Assembly: GCA_043764015.1 (NCBI GenBank) | Contig: JAYUKY010000009.1 | Location: 1 to 21,546, forward strand | Direction: 5' to 3' | Length of the DNA stretch: 21,546 bases | DNA from: JANYGM01 sp043764015 | Lineage (GTDB): Bacteria > Bacteroidota > Bacteroidia > Cytophagales > Thermonemataceae | Part shown: positions 6,565-14,750 of the stretch, one piece after another | How positions within the stretch are numbered: position 1 is the stretch's first letter | Layout: every line of letters starts with the position of its first letter | Made by a program: the position numbers and the translations under genes | Notes under the pieces: generated by a model | Told to the model about the DNA's origin: nothing | The model's database searches: none | The model's input: the letters and a program-made list of their open reading frames with translations, nothing else

Positions 6565-7716
6565 TTAAATAATTTTCTCTAAAATAAATGTACTTATTTC
6601 GTTTTCTTGCTTAGTTTCCTGCTTGATTTCTTTCAAAAGTGCTTTTGTACGTTCTGGGTTGGCATCAGTCAAAAAAACCTGTCCAAAAGGCGCAAAACTC
6701 ACAATTTGAAGTAATTTTTGCATACGTTTTGCATCTAATTTATCAAAAATATCATCTAAAAGTAGCAAAGGACAAATGTTTTTCTCTTGTTTTATTGTGG
6801 CAAACGCCGCTAATTTAAGCGCAATAACGTAGGTTTTTTGTTGCCCTTGTGAGCCAAATTTGCGCAAAGAACGTTTTTCTAACAAAAACTCAAGGTCGTC
6901 TTTGTGTATGCCTGCGCTTGTACGCATCAGCAAACGGTCTTTTTGCAGATTTTTCTTAAAAATACTTTCAAAATTTTCTGTTTGAAGATATTGCGTTTGA
7001 TAATCCAAACTAACTATTTCGTTATTTTCTGATAAAATCTGATAAAATTCTTGGAAAATAGGCAAAAAAACAGACAAAAAGCGTTTTCTTTCCTCAAAAA
7101 TAAGTTTACCTTTTTCTAATAATCTCTCATCAAAACTTTCTAATAAAATGGCATCAAAAGTATTTTTTTCTGCAAATCTTTTGAGTGTAATGTTTCTTTC
7201 TTTGAGTAAATGATTGTATTTCAGTAAGTTTTGTAGGTATTCGTTGCTGATTTGTGAGATAATTCCGTCCAAAAATTTGCGTCTTTCCTCACTTCCTTCA
7301 CGCACAAGGTCTGTGTCATAAGGCGTAAGCATTACAACAGGATAAAGTCCTATGTGTTGTGATGGTTTTTGATAATTATTAACAGATGATTTGATAGTTT
7401 TTTTGCCTTCACGCACTCCAAAAGCAATATTTTCTGTTTGAAATTCAACTAAATTATTATCTAAATCATCATTATCTAAGTAATATTCTTTTTTAAAACT
7501 TCCATTCACAACCAAAAAATTTTCTGAATGTCTGATATTTTGTGTGTCAGTTAGTCCAAAATAGCTTTTAGTGAACGCTAAGCAATAAATAGCATCAAGC
7601 AAGTTAGTTTTCCCACTACCGTTATTACCCAAAATGCAGTTTAGACCATTTCCAAAGGTCATTTCCAGCAATTCATAGTTTTTAAAATTGATAAGATGTA
7701 TTTTTTCTAATAACAT
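6565..7716 (-). CDS. recF: DNA replication and repair protein RecF
   Basis: RecF is an SMC-like ATPase that, with RecO and RecR, loads RecA at single-strand gaps and helps restart stalled replication. The 383-residue protein (family usually 360-380) starts with the typical LEKIHLINFKNYE and has Walker A GNNGSGKTNLL at 30-40, the LTPYDTDLVREGSEERRKFLD region at 130-150, the ABC signature SQGQQKT at 289-295 and Walker B LLLLDDIFDKLD at 317-328 (Asp321, Asp322). All key residues are present. recF here is not beside dnaA or dnaN; it lies between an unknown membrane protein and mazG. A heptad repeat sits 6 nt before its start. Confidence 0.97.
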   Translation of the reverse strand: MLLEKIHLINFKNYELLEMTFGNGLNCILGNNGSGKTNLLDAIYCLAFTKSYFGLTDTQNIRHSENFLVVNGSFKKEYYLDNDDLDNNLVEFQTENIAFGVREGKKTIKSSVNNYQKPSQHIGLYPVVMLTPYDTDLVREGSEERRKFLDGIISQISNEYLQNLLKYNHLLKERNITLKRFAEKNTFDAILLESFDERLLEKGKLIFEERKRFLSVFLPIFQEFYQILSENNEIVSLDYQTQYLQTENFESIFKKNLQKDRLLMRTSAGIHKDDLEFLLEKRSLRKFGSQGQQKTYVIALKLAAFATIKQEKNICPLLLLDDIFDKLDAKRMQKLLQIVSFAPFGQVFLTDANPERTKALLKEIKQETKQENEISTFILEKII

Positions 7717-7721
7717 TTTAG

Positions 7722-7781
7722 TAATTGTGAATTTTTAATTGTGAATTGTGAATGAATACAAAATTTTGATAATCAAGTTAT
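7722..7781 (-). repeat. TTCACAATT heptad leader repeat plus TTGATAATCAA core, copy at recF
   Basis: On the recF sense strand: TTGATTATCAA (core 7766-7776), TTTTGTATTCATTCACAATT, then more CACAATT units ending 6 nt before the ATG. The same order of parts, in mirror, occurs in the element at 15869-16009. Confidence 0.88.
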
Positions 7782-7834
7782 TATGTATTTTTTGGTCAAA
7801 TCAAACTAATTAAAGAAATCCAATTAATAATCTT

Positions 7835-9517
7835 TTATCTTTTTCTTAGCTTACTCATTTTATCTTTTACACTACTTGTAATACTATTCTTTGGTGGTTC
7901 CACTACAATATTTTCAGGAATATTTGTTATAATATTCTCATTTGTATCCAAATCCTCATCATTGCCATATTTTTCCATAAAACTTTGTAAATTTTCGTTT
8001 TTATCAAAAATTTCATCAAAGTTTCCGTTTGTTTTTTCTGTTTTATTTTCCTCTAAAACATTGTCCAAAATAGCTATTTCAACATTTTCTGGTTGTTTTT
8101 TCTTAATAACAGTTGGGTTAATATTTTTTGGGTAATCCTTTGTTTTCCCGTTAGCTTTTCCATTTCCGTTCCCATTATTATTTTTCCCATTGTCAAAAAC
8201 AGCTTCTGGGATAATAATTGGTTTAGGTTTTGCCGCCTCCAAAATGGCATCATTAGCAGCTTTGATGGCTTTTTGTTCATTTTCAAGGTTAATTTTAGTG
8301 GTCAAAATGCCGCGTTCATAGCCTTCTTCATACAAATAAATATCAGATTCAATAAGACTCTTCCTTAACAAATCTTTGTTATCCAAAAGTTGTTTTGCAA
8401 GTTTGGTTTTTTCTTCTTTTTGTAGCTCCAAATCACCTATAAGCAGTATTTCTGCTTGTCGTACCGCAAAAGCAGACTGTTTTTGGTGTAAATCATTTTC
8501 CAAATTTTCCACTTGCAAAAGGGCATTTTTTTCTAGTGGCAAAATCTTGCGCAGGTGCATAGGAATTTGCAGCCAAATGCGTGTATAACCGCCCAAAATA
8601 GGAAAACTAAGTCCCAAACAAATAGCCCCAGCAACGGCAAACATTATCCCAGAAAACACGAAAGAATACAAACCAGCAGGGTGTTCTACGAGTTTTAGGC
8701 TAAGGTTTTCACTTTCTTTTGATTTGAGTAAAATTAAGCGTTCATTTTGCTCCGAAATGTCGTCTGCTTGTAGTTGTAAGATGTTTTTGTTGATACTTTC
8801 CTTCAAACGGTCAGTTTTGTAGGCTTCATAACGGAAAAGCCCCAAAGTGAAAAGCGTAACAAACGTAAAAAACACTAATAAAACCTTGAAAATCAAGTAA
8901 ATAATCTCTGAAGTAAAAGTTTTTTTAAATAAATAAGGCTGTTCTATGAGCCTGTCATAAGCAGGTTTTAGGAGAACAGAAACCATAGCAAGACCCACCG
9001 CAAAAGTCCACGCTTCCACATTATTCTTGATATTGAGGGCGTAGGCAACTATTTCGTGAGAAATAACCAAATCACCAACAATGAAGATAAAACCCGCTAT
9101 CAAAAACAATACGCCTGCCAAAAACGAGTATTTATTGCGTAATTTTTCTTTTTCGTTGAGATAATTATTTTTTTCGTTTTTATATGTCTGAAAATCCTCC
9201 AAACGGCGCACTAAAAGGCTTTTTTTATGATTTATTTGTTCTTGGAGTTCCGTACTTTCTTTCTGTAAAGTGGCAAATTGCGCTGTATTTATGTCAAGCT
9301 TTTGGGTTACGTTATCTAATAATTTTACATTAATATTGATAGCATCATTTAAAGCATTTTGCAGGTATTTTTCAGAGATAAAACCCTCATAATGAGATTT
9401 GTTGATGCCTTTTAAGCCATTGTCGTAGCCACGTAAAAATGCTTCTTCTGCTTTTTTGGGCAAAAGAAGTGTATTATTTTCGTCAGAAAAAAGATTATTT
9501 TGATTATTATTTTCCAT
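7835..9517 (-). CDS. Large membrane protein with flanking coiled coils, unknown function
   Basis: I do not recognise this 560-residue protein. It has an N-terminal AFLRGYDNGL motif (26-35), a coiled coil at about 65-130, four membrane segments (about 131-151, 168-186, 205-229, 283-308) with a cytoplasmic or periplasmic coiled stretch at 232-275, a second long coiled coil at about 328-425 containing EEGYERGIL (397-405), and a disordered tail from about 430 that is rich in Asn, Gly, Lys, Glu and Pro (NNNGNGNGK at 446-454) and ends SKLRKR. There is no signal peptide and no enzymatic motif. The layout is roughly mirror-symmetric. It lies between lgt and recF on the same strand, with a palindrome just upstream of its start. 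Confidence 0.85.
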   Translation of the reverse strand: MENNNQNNLFSDENNTLLLPKKAEEAFLRGYDNGLKGINKSHYEGFISEKYLQNALNDAININVKLLDNVTQKLDINTAQFATLQKESTELQEQINHKKSLLVRRLEDFQTYKNEKNNYLNEKEKLRNKYSFLAGVLFLIAGFIFIVGDLVISHEIVAYALNIKNNVEAWTFAVGLAMVSVLLKPAYDRLIEQPYLFKKTFTSEIIYLIFKVLLVFFTFVTLFTLGLFRYEAYKTDRLKESINKNILQLQADDISEQNERLILLKSKESENLSLKLVEHPAGLYSFVFSGIMFAVAGAICLGLSFPILGGYTRIWLQIPMHLRKILPLEKNALLQVENLENDLHQKQSAFAVRQAEILLIGDLELQKEEKTKLAKQLLDNKDLLRKSLIESDIYLYEEGYERGILTTKINLENEQKAIKAANDAILEAAKPKPIIIPEAVFDNGKNNNGNGNGKANGKTKDYPKNINPTVIKKKQPENVEIAILDNVLEENKTEKTNGNFDEIFDKNENLQSFMEKYGNDEDLDTNENIITNIPENIVVEPPKNSITSSVKDKMSKLRKR

Positions 9518-9529
9518 AAAAATTAAGCT

Positions 9530-9564
9530 AACTTCCCGAAAGTTGAAAAAACTTTCGGGAAGTT
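9530..9564. repeat. AACTTCCCGAAAGTT palindrome, copy 1
   Basis: Arms AACTTCCCGAAAGTT (9530-9544) and AACTTTCGGGAAGTT (9550-9564) are perfect complements around loop GAAAA. Identical 15-nt arms occur at 16624-16656 and 17322-17354. It lies between the lgt stop (9574) and the next gene's start (9517). A TTTTTC run follows on the plus strand only. Confidence 0.96.
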
Positions 9565-9573
9565 TTTCAATTA

Positions 9574-10416
9574 TTATTTTATCATTACATTTTGTTTTTT
9601 AGCGTTTTTACTTGCCAAATATAAAATATAAATCCCTGCAATCACCGCAGGAATACTCAAAATTTGCCCCATATTGATAGGCAAATTGTTTTCAAATGCC
9701 ACTTGTGCTTCTTTCAAAAATTCATAAAAAAACCTCAACGTAAATGTATAAACCATAAAAATACCAAATAAAAGTCCTTGTGGCGTTTTTGTCTTAAAAC
9801 GGTTATAAACAAATACCAATATCAAAAACAAAAACAAAAACGAAATTGCTTCATATAACTGCGCTGGGTGTCTAGGCAACATTCGCCCAATTTCGCCCAA
9901 ATCAGTAGCACGAGAAAACACAAACGCCCACGCAACGCTGGTAGGTTTGCCCACAATTTCAGAATTCATCAGGTTGCCCAGACGTATGAACATTGCGCCC
10001 AATGCCACCACAATCACAATCCTGTCCACGACCCACAAAAACGGCTGGTCTGGGCGTTTGCGACAATACAGCCACAAGGCAAAAAGTATGCCTATTGTTG
10101 CGCCGTGACTAGCCAAACCTCCTTCCCACACCTTAAAAATAGAAATTGGGTCAGTAAGATAATCTTTCAAATCATAAAAAATCACGTGTCCGAGCCTTGC
10201 GCCCACGACTGTCGCAATAATCACGCTTAGGCACAACGCCTCAAAATCTGTTTCATTTTTCCCTTCAATTTTCCAGATTTTAGCCAAAATAAGTTGCCCT
10301 AAGATAAAACCAGTAGCAAAAAGTAAGCCGTACCAACGGATTTCGGGCTGAAAACCGCCAACAGTAAAACTAAAAATAACAGGGTCAGCTGTCCAATTGA
10401 TAATATTAAATAACAT
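9574..10416 (-). CDS. lgt: Prolipoprotein diacylglyceryl transferase
   Basis: Lgt moves a diacylglyceryl group from phosphatidylglycerol to the lipobox cysteine of prolipoproteins in the inner membrane, the first step of lipoprotein maturation. The 280-residue, roughly seven-helix protein has the family marks in order: IRWYGLLFATGF at 26-37, GARLGHVIFY at 72-81, WEGGLASHGATIG at 97-109 with His104, RLGNLMNSEIVGKPT at 145-159 (Arg145 and Asn148 correspond to the essential signature region), RHPAQLYEA at 182-190, and a C-terminal NMGQILSIP near 247-255. It follows mlaE on the same strand after a repeat-filled gap. A lipoprotein substrate candidate is encoded at 19450-19926. Confidence 0.97.
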   Translation of the reverse strand: MLFNIINWTADPVIFSFTVGGFQPEIRWYGLLFATGFILGQLILAKIWKIEGKNETDFEALCLSVIIATVVGARLGHVIFYDLKDYLTDPISIFKVWEGGLASHGATIGILFALWLYCRKRPDQPFLWVVDRIVIVVALGAMFIRLGNLMNSEIVGKPTSVAWAFVFSRATDLGEIGRMLPRHPAQLYEAISFLFLFLILVFVYNRFKTKTPQGLLFGIFMVYTFTLRFFYEFLKEAQVAFENNLPINMGQILSIPAVIAGIYILYLASKNAKKQNVMIK

Positions 10417-10430
10417 TTTTTTGAATTAGG

Positions 10431-10543
10431 AATTGTGAATTTTTAATTGTGAATTATTGCTTGTCGTTTTGTTGATTTATTGTAATTTCTTGTTGTAAAA
10501 AAGTGTATTTCATTCACAATTCACAATTTAAAACTCACAATTA
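10431..10543. repeat. Inverted-repeat element made of TTCACAATT heptads, between mlaE and lgt
   Basis: The left arm (10431-10455, AATTGTGAATT units) and right arm (10505-10543, TGTATTTCATTCACAATT then CACAATT units) are inverted relative to each other around about 50 nt of AT-rich sequence. On the lgt sense strand the left arm ends 14 nt before the lgt ATG. The right arm ends 7 nt from the mlaE stop codon. The right arm closely matches the mazG copy. Confidence 0.85.
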
Positions 10544-10550
10544 AAAAAAA

Positions 10551-11288
10551 TTATTTGTGGTCTAAAAGTAATTGCGCCAGTACATAATCAGCCAAAAGAA
10601 TAGCAATACAGCCATTTGTAACGGCTTTTGTGCTTGATTGTCCTACTTCAAAAGCTCCCCCAGATGTATAATAACCTTGAAACGCTGAAATAGAAGATAC
10701 CAAAAAGCCAAAAACAACCGCCTTGATTATCATAAAAACGACATTATAAGGTACAAAAAGCATTCTTGAACCTTCTATAAATTCCGCAGGTGTAAGTGCG
10801 CCAGAAAGTGTACCAGCCACATATCCGCCTATCATAGACAAAAAAGCCGCAATAATGACAAGTATAGGAAACGTAATCATTGCTGCCAATATTTTTGGAA
10901 GAATAAGGTACGAAATAGAGTTTATTCCCATTACTTCTAAGGCATCTATTTGCTCCGTAATACGCATAGAACCAAGATTACCAGCAATATTAGAACCAAC
11001 TTTGCCTGCCAAAACAATACTTATGATAGTGGGTGCAAGTTCCAAAATAGTCATATCTCGCACAATAAGCCCCACAACTGTATTAGAGATAAAATCAGAA
11101 ACAAGGTTGTAAGCCGTTTGAATACAAGTTACTGCACCAATAAAAGTGGAAACAATGCCTACCAAAAAGATAGAATTAACACCAATATAAACGCATTCTT
11201 CTAAGGTTAGTTGTATATAAGTCTTCAGCTTTTCTCTTTGTACGAAAAGTTTACTAAGAAAAAGAAGATAAGTACCAAATTGCTTCAT
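10551..11288 (-). CDS. mlaE: MlaE-type ABC transporter permease
   Basis: The 245-residue inner-membrane protein is an MlaE/YrbE permease, the membrane core of the complex that moves phospholipids between inner and outer membrane with an MlaF ATPase and an MlaD MCE protein. It has the conserved block LAGKVGSNIAGNLGSMRITEQIDALEVMG at about 93-121 (the EQIDALEVMG part is the family signature), five or so hydrophobic segments, and a C-terminal GGAFEVGQSSTKAVTNG near 213-229. Length is normal. Genes for the ATPase and MCE partners usually sit next to it; on the upstream side there is a 482-bp gap and a divergent gene, and downstream is lgt, so the partners are elsewhere. Confidence 0.94.
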   Translation of the reverse strand: MKQFGTYLLFLSKLFVQREKLKTYIQLTLEECVYIGVNSIFLVGIVSTFIGAVTCIQTAYNLVSDFISNTVVGLIVRDMTILELAPTIISIVLAGKVGSNIAGNLGSMRITEQIDALEVMGINSISYLILPKILAAMITFPILVIIAAFLSMIGGYVAGTLSGALTPAEFIEGSRMLFVPYNVVFMIIKAVVFGFLVSSISAFQGYYTSGGAFEVGQSSTKAVTNGCIAILLADYVLAQLLLDHK

Positions 11289-11295
11289 TTTAAAT

Positions 11296-11454
11296 AATTG
11301 TGAATTGTGAATTGTAACCTAGTGTTACATAAATATTATTTTTTGGTTTACATTGCCACGAATACACGAATGATTGTACTCATTCGTGTATTCGTGGCAA
11401 CTAAAAACGGACATATTTATGCAAGGCTAGCAGTTGCTAGTGTGAATGAATACA
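11296..11454 (-). repeat. Heptad leader repeat at mlaE, split by a hairpin-bearing insert
   Basis: On the mlaE sense strand the outer end TGTATTCATTCACA (11441-11454) and the inner ACAATTCACAATT units (11296-11315) match the contiguous copies at recF and mazG but are separated by about 120 bp. The 7-bp sequence CTAGTGT flanks the intervening part at 11319-11325 and 11437-11443. The inner units end 7 nt before the mlaE ATG. Confidence 0.7.
11353..11400. repeat. Perfect hairpin with 21-bp arms (CCACGAATACACGAATG type)
   Basis: The left arm (11353-11373) begins TTGCCACGAATACACGAA and the right arm (11380-11400) is its exact complement; the loop is TTGTAC. No T-run follows. Sequences of the CCACGAATACACGAAT type are, as I recall, dispersed in other bacterial genomes too. 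Confidence 0.97.
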
Positions 11455-11667
11455 ATTTGCTGTAATACGCCTGCAAGTTACAACGAAATTCTGAAATTCA
11501 AAAGAATACAAATCCCAATTAACATTTTTATCCAAAAAATAAGCATTTTAAGGCTTTTTTTCTTGGAATAATCCTATAAAAATTGAAAAAAGTCTATTTT
11601 GAAAATTATTTTTGAAAAATAATCAAAATACTTGTCTAAATATACTCTGCATACAGAACATTTTAGC

Positions 11668-11675
11668 TAACTTTG
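11668..11675 (+). promoter_or_regulatory. -7 motif TAACTTTG for the acyl-CoA dehydrogenase gene
   Basis: TAACTTTGCG matches TAnnTTTG. No well-spaced TTG was found upstream. Start near 11679 would give a leader of about 92 nt. Confidence 0.5.
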
Positions 11676-11770
11676 CGTTTAAGAGTAAGAAATATGTATA
11701 GGTTATATTTAACCAAATATTATTTTACGAAAGCAAATTTTAACCAAATAAATTTAAACAAAAAATCAAA

Positions 11771-13570
11771 ATGGAAGCAATTCAAAATAAGGAACTAATC
11801 AAAGGTGGTGAATTTTTGATTAAAGAAATTGAAGCAAACGAAATTTTCATTCAAGAAGATTTTTCGGAAGAGCAAATAATGATGGCGCAATCTTGCAAAG
11901 ATTTTATTGCAAAAGAAATTACGCCACGCCTAAACGAAATTGATAGCCAAAAAGATGGCAAACTAATGTCGGAATTGATGACAAAAGTAGGTCAGTTAGG
12001 TCTTTTAAGTGTTGGTGTACCTGAAGAATTTGAAGGTCTTGGTATGAATTTTAACTCTAGTATGCTGGTTGCAGAGGCTTTGGGTGGCGCACACTCATTT
12101 GCAGTAGCGTTTTCTGCGCACACAGGCATAGGAACTTTGCCAATTCAATATTATGGTACACAAGAACAAAAAGCAAAATATCTTCCAAAATTAGGTTCAG
12201 GTGAGTGGAAAGCCTGTTATTGCTTGACAGAGCCAGATTCTGGGTCTGATGCTAACTCTGCTAAAAGTAAGGCAGTCTTGACAGAAGATGGCAAACATTA
12301 CATCATCAACGGTCAGAAAATGTGGATAACTAACGGCGGTTTTGCTGATGTTTTCATTGTTTTTGCTAAAATTGAAGATGACAAAAACCTTACTGCGTTC
12401 ATTATTGACAAAGAAATGGGCGGAATTACAATGAACGAGCCAGAACACAAAATGGGTATCAAAGGCTCTGACACTCGTCAGGTTTTCTTTAATGATTGTA
12501 AAGTTCCCGTTGAAAATATGCTTTCAGAACGTGGAAACGGTTTCAAAATTGCGGTAAATATCCTAAATATTGGTCGTATCAAACTTTCTGCATCTGTAAG
12601 TGGTGGCTCAAAATCTGCGCTTAATCACGCTGTTAATTATGCAAAAGAAAGAAAACAATTTAATGTTTCTATCAACACTTTTGGTGCTATTCGTCATAAA
12701 ATAGCGCAATCTGCTATCCGTATTTTTGCTACGGATTCAGCTAATTACCGTTGTGGTCAGAATATTGATGATGCTTGTGAGGCTTTCCAAGCTGCAGGAA
12801 TGGATATTGCACAAGCAAAACTAAAAAGTTTTGAGCAATTTGCTATTGAATGCGCTTTGATGAAGGTTCACGGTTCTGAAACTTTGGATTTTGTGACAGA
12901 TGAAGCGGTGCAAATTTATGGTGGAATGGGTTTTTCTGCTGATGCACCTGTGGATAGATGCTACCGTGACTCACGTATCAACCGTATTTTTGAAGGTACA
13001 AATGAAATAAACCGTATGCTTGCCGTTGGAACTATCATTAAGCGTGCAATGAAAGGTGAACTTGATATTATGGCTTCTGCGCTGGCAGTTGGAAAAGAAA
13101 TATTGTCTATACCATCATTTGAGAATGATTTTAGTACAGACTTATTTGCAACAGAGAAAAAAGTCATCAAAAATCTCAAAAAAGCGGTTTTGATGGTGGC
13201 TGGTGCTGCAGTGCAAAAATTCACAACAAAAATCAGTGAAGAACAAGAAATAATGATGAATTTGGCAGATATGATTATTGAAGTTTATGTAGCAGAATCA
13301 ACGCTTTTGCGTGTTGAAAAACTGATTGGCGTAAAAGGAGAAATAGCATACAGCGTACAGAAAGATATTGCATTAGTGTATCTTAATGAGGCAGTTACAG
13401 CTATTGAAAACGCTGGAAAAGATGCTATTACGTCTTTTGCAACAGGTGACGAACTAAATGGTATGCTTATGGGACTAAAACGCTTTACAAAAATAGCACC
13501 TTTCAACAAAAAAGATGCTCGTGAGCGCATTGCAGCAGCTATTATTGAGAAAAACGAATACTGCTTCTAA
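11771..13570 (+). CDS. Acyl-CoA dehydrogenase, long (VLCAD-like) form
   Basis: This FAD enzyme oxidises fatty acyl-CoA to trans-2-enoyl-CoA in beta-oxidation. At 599 residues it is longer than the usual 380-residue form. Residues about 30-430 are the dehydrogenase core: CLTEPDSGSDANS at 151-163 (signature 1), WITNGGFADVFIVFAK near 187-202, and IYGGMGFSADAPVDRCYRDSRINRIFEGTNEI ending near 412 (signature 2). Glu408 in FEGTNEI is at the catalytic base position. The remaining 180 residues form a helical C-terminal extension as in very-long-chain enzymes, which suggests membrane association and long substrates. It is transcribed alone, with a promoter motif upstream and a strong terminator downstream. 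Confidence 0.95.
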   Translation: MEAIQNKELIKGGEFLIKEIEANEIFIQEDFSEEQIMMAQSCKDFIAKEITPRLNEIDSQKDGKLMSELMTKVGQLGLLSVGVPEEFEGLGMNFNSSMLVAEALGGAHSFAVAFSAHTGIGTLPIQYYGTQEQKAKYLPKLGSGEWKACYCLTEPDSGSDANSAKSKAVLTEDGKHYIINGQKMWITNGGFADVFIVFAKIEDDKNLTAFIIDKEMGGITMNEPEHKMGIKGSDTRQVFFNDCKVPVENMLSERGNGFKIAVNILNIGRIKLSASVSGGSKSALNHAVNYAKERKQFNVSINTFGAIRHKIAQSAIRIFATDSANYRCGQNIDDACEAFQAAGMDIAQAKLKSFEQFAIECALMKVHGSETLDFVTDEAVQIYGGMGFSADAPVDRCYRDSRINRIFEGTNEINRMLAVGTIIKRAMKGELDIMASALAVGKEILSIPSFENDFSTDLFATEKKVIKNLKKAVLMVAGAAVQKFTTKISEEQEIMMNLADMIIEVYVAESTLLRVEKLIGVKGEIAYSVQKDIALVYLNEAVTAIENAGKDAITSFATGDELNGMLMGLKRFTKIAPFNKKDARERIAAAIIEKNEYCF

Positions 13571-13593
13571 TTAAGATTTGCAGGATTAAATAC

Positions 13594-13693
13594 AATGTTT
13601 GAATCAAGATTTTTCAAGATTTTAGGATAAATACAAGGATAATACACAATACAATTCCTATAGTTGAATATTATAAATACTGATTCAAACATT
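13594..13693. repeat. 100-bp element with perfect 13-bp terminal inverted repeats
   Basis: AATGTTTGAATCA (13594-13606) and TGATTCAAACATT (13681-13693) are exact complements. The left part contains AAGATTTTTCAAGATTTTAGGAT, a purine-rich near-repeat with TTAAGATTTGCAGGATTAA just outside. No coding potential. It has the shape of a small MITE but no second copy is in the window. Confidence 0.8.
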
Positions 13694-13706
13694 ACAGAAA
13701 ATAATT

Positions 13707-13735
13707 AAAAAGCCTTCAAATTTGAAGGCTTTTTA
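13707..13735 (+). terminator. Rho-independent terminator of the acyl-CoA dehydrogenase gene
   Basis: AAAAGCCTTCAAATTTGAAGGCTTTTT: a 13-bp self-complementary stem followed by a T-run on the plus strand (and symmetric on the minus strand). Confidence 0.92.
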
Positions 13736-13802
13736 GTTTCTTGTAGGTTAAATCTAATAATTTATCATCATTTTTTACTTCATTGACTTTATCATACTTT
13801 TA

Positions 13803-13845
13803 ATAAAAAAGCATTATTGCATTCAAGTATTCCTTGAATAGCAAT
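13803..13845 (-). terminator. Probable terminator of rmlA
   Basis: On the minus strand ATTGCTATTCAAG, loop, CTTGAATGCAAT form an imperfect stem, followed by AATGCTTTTTTATTA. It starts about 17 nt after the rmlA stop. Confidence 0.65.
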
Positions 13846-13861
13846 GATATTACAGGTAAAA

Positions 13862-14725
13862 CTATTTTTTTATCAAATTAAGCAAATATTGCCCATAACC
13901 GCTTTTTAGAAGTGGTTTAGCCACTTTTTCTAGTTGTGTTGCATCAATAAAACCACTTCTAAAAGCAATTTCTTCAATACAACCAATTTTCAAGCCTTGT
14001 CTTTCTTCTATTACCTGTACGAACTGCCCTGCCTGCATCAAGGAGGCAAAAGTACCCGTATCTAGCCACGCAGTACCACGGTTTAAGATAGAAACCTGTA
14101 ATTGTCCACGTTTGAGATACTCTTTATTGACATCTGTAATTTCGTACTCACCACGAGGAGAAGGCAACAGATTTTTAGCAATTTCTACCACGGAATTATC
14201 ATAAAAATACAGTCCAGGAACGGCATAATTAGATTTTGGTTGTGCTGGTTTCTCCTCAATAGAAAGCACTTTGCCACTTTCATCAAAATCTACAACTCCG
14301 TATCTTTCAGGGTCTTGCACGTGATACGCATAGATAATTCCGCCTTGTGGGTCGTTGTTTGCCTGCAAAAGTTTTGAAAGCCCACTACCATAAAAAATAT
14401 TATCTCCTAAAATCAACGCAACTTTATCATTTCCAATAAATTTTTCACCAATTACAAACGCCTGTGCAAGTCCGTTTGGCACTTCTTGTACGGCATATTC
14501 AAACCTGCAACCCAGCGCAGAACCATCTCCAAGCAGTTTTTCAAAAAGTGGCAAGTCGTGAGGAGTAGAAATAATCAAAATTTCTTTAATATGTGCCATC
14601 ATCAAAATAGACAGCGGATAATAAATCATTGGTTTGTCATAAACAGGCATCATTTGCTTGCTCATAGCCATTGTAAGTGGGTGCAAACGTGTTCCAGAAC
14701 CGCCAGCTAGTATAATTCCTTTCAT
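13862..14725 (-). CDS. rmlA: Glucose-1-phosphate thymidylyltransferase
   Basis: RmlA (RfbA) joins glucose-1-phosphate and dTTP to give dTDP-glucose, the first step to dTDP-rhamnose and other deoxysugars of surface polysaccharides. The 287-residue length is typical. Visible motifs are the nucleotide loop GGSGTRLHPLT at 8-18, SKQMMPVYDKPMIYYPLS at 22-39, ILGDNIFYG at 105-113 with metal ligand Asp108, EEKP at 157-160, EYEITDVN at 193-200 and AWLDTGTF at 219-226 with Asp222. It lies downstream of galE on the same strand with a 99-bp gap that holds a C-rich palindrome; rmlB, C and D are not in the window. Confidence 0.96.
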   Translation of the reverse strand: MKGIILAGGSGTRLHPLTMAMSKQMMPVYDKPMIYYPLSILMMAHIKEILIISTPHDLPLFEKLLGDGSALGCRFEYAVQEVPNGLAQAFVIGEKFIGNDKVALILGDNIFYGSGLSKLLQANNDPQGGIIYAYHVQDPERYGVVDFDESGKVLSIEEKPAQPKSNYAVPGLYFYDNSVVEIAKNLLPSPRGEYEITDVNKEYLKRGQLQVSILNRGTAWLDTGTFASLMQAGQFVQVIEERQGLKIGCIEEIAFRSGFIDATQLEKVAKPLLKSGYGQYLLNLIKK

Positions 14726-14750
14726 TTTTTGGTTGTTTTTATGTAATTAG

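Larger units (their letters stand above)
11289..11770. other. 482-bp gene-free stretch between divergent mlaE and acyl-CoA dehydrogenase
   Basis: No credible gene. Starting at mlaE it holds CACAATT heptads (11296-11318) directly before the mlaE start, a perfect 21-bp-arm hairpin (11353-11400), a small CTAGC/GCTAG stem near 11427-11440, the detached outer end of the heptad repeat (TGTGAATGAATACA, 11441-11454), about 200 bp of AT-rich DNA with no pattern I can name, and a -7 motif (11668-11675) serving the plus-strand gene. Confidence 0.8.

Noticed and set aside
9868..10230. Plus-strand 120-codon frame
   Set aside because: It is antisense to lgt, His/Gln-rich as expected from a shadow frame, with no leader or promoter motif.
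10855..11204. Plus-strand frames over mlaE
   Set aside because: Antisense shadows of a conserved permease gene; overlapping each other in different frames.
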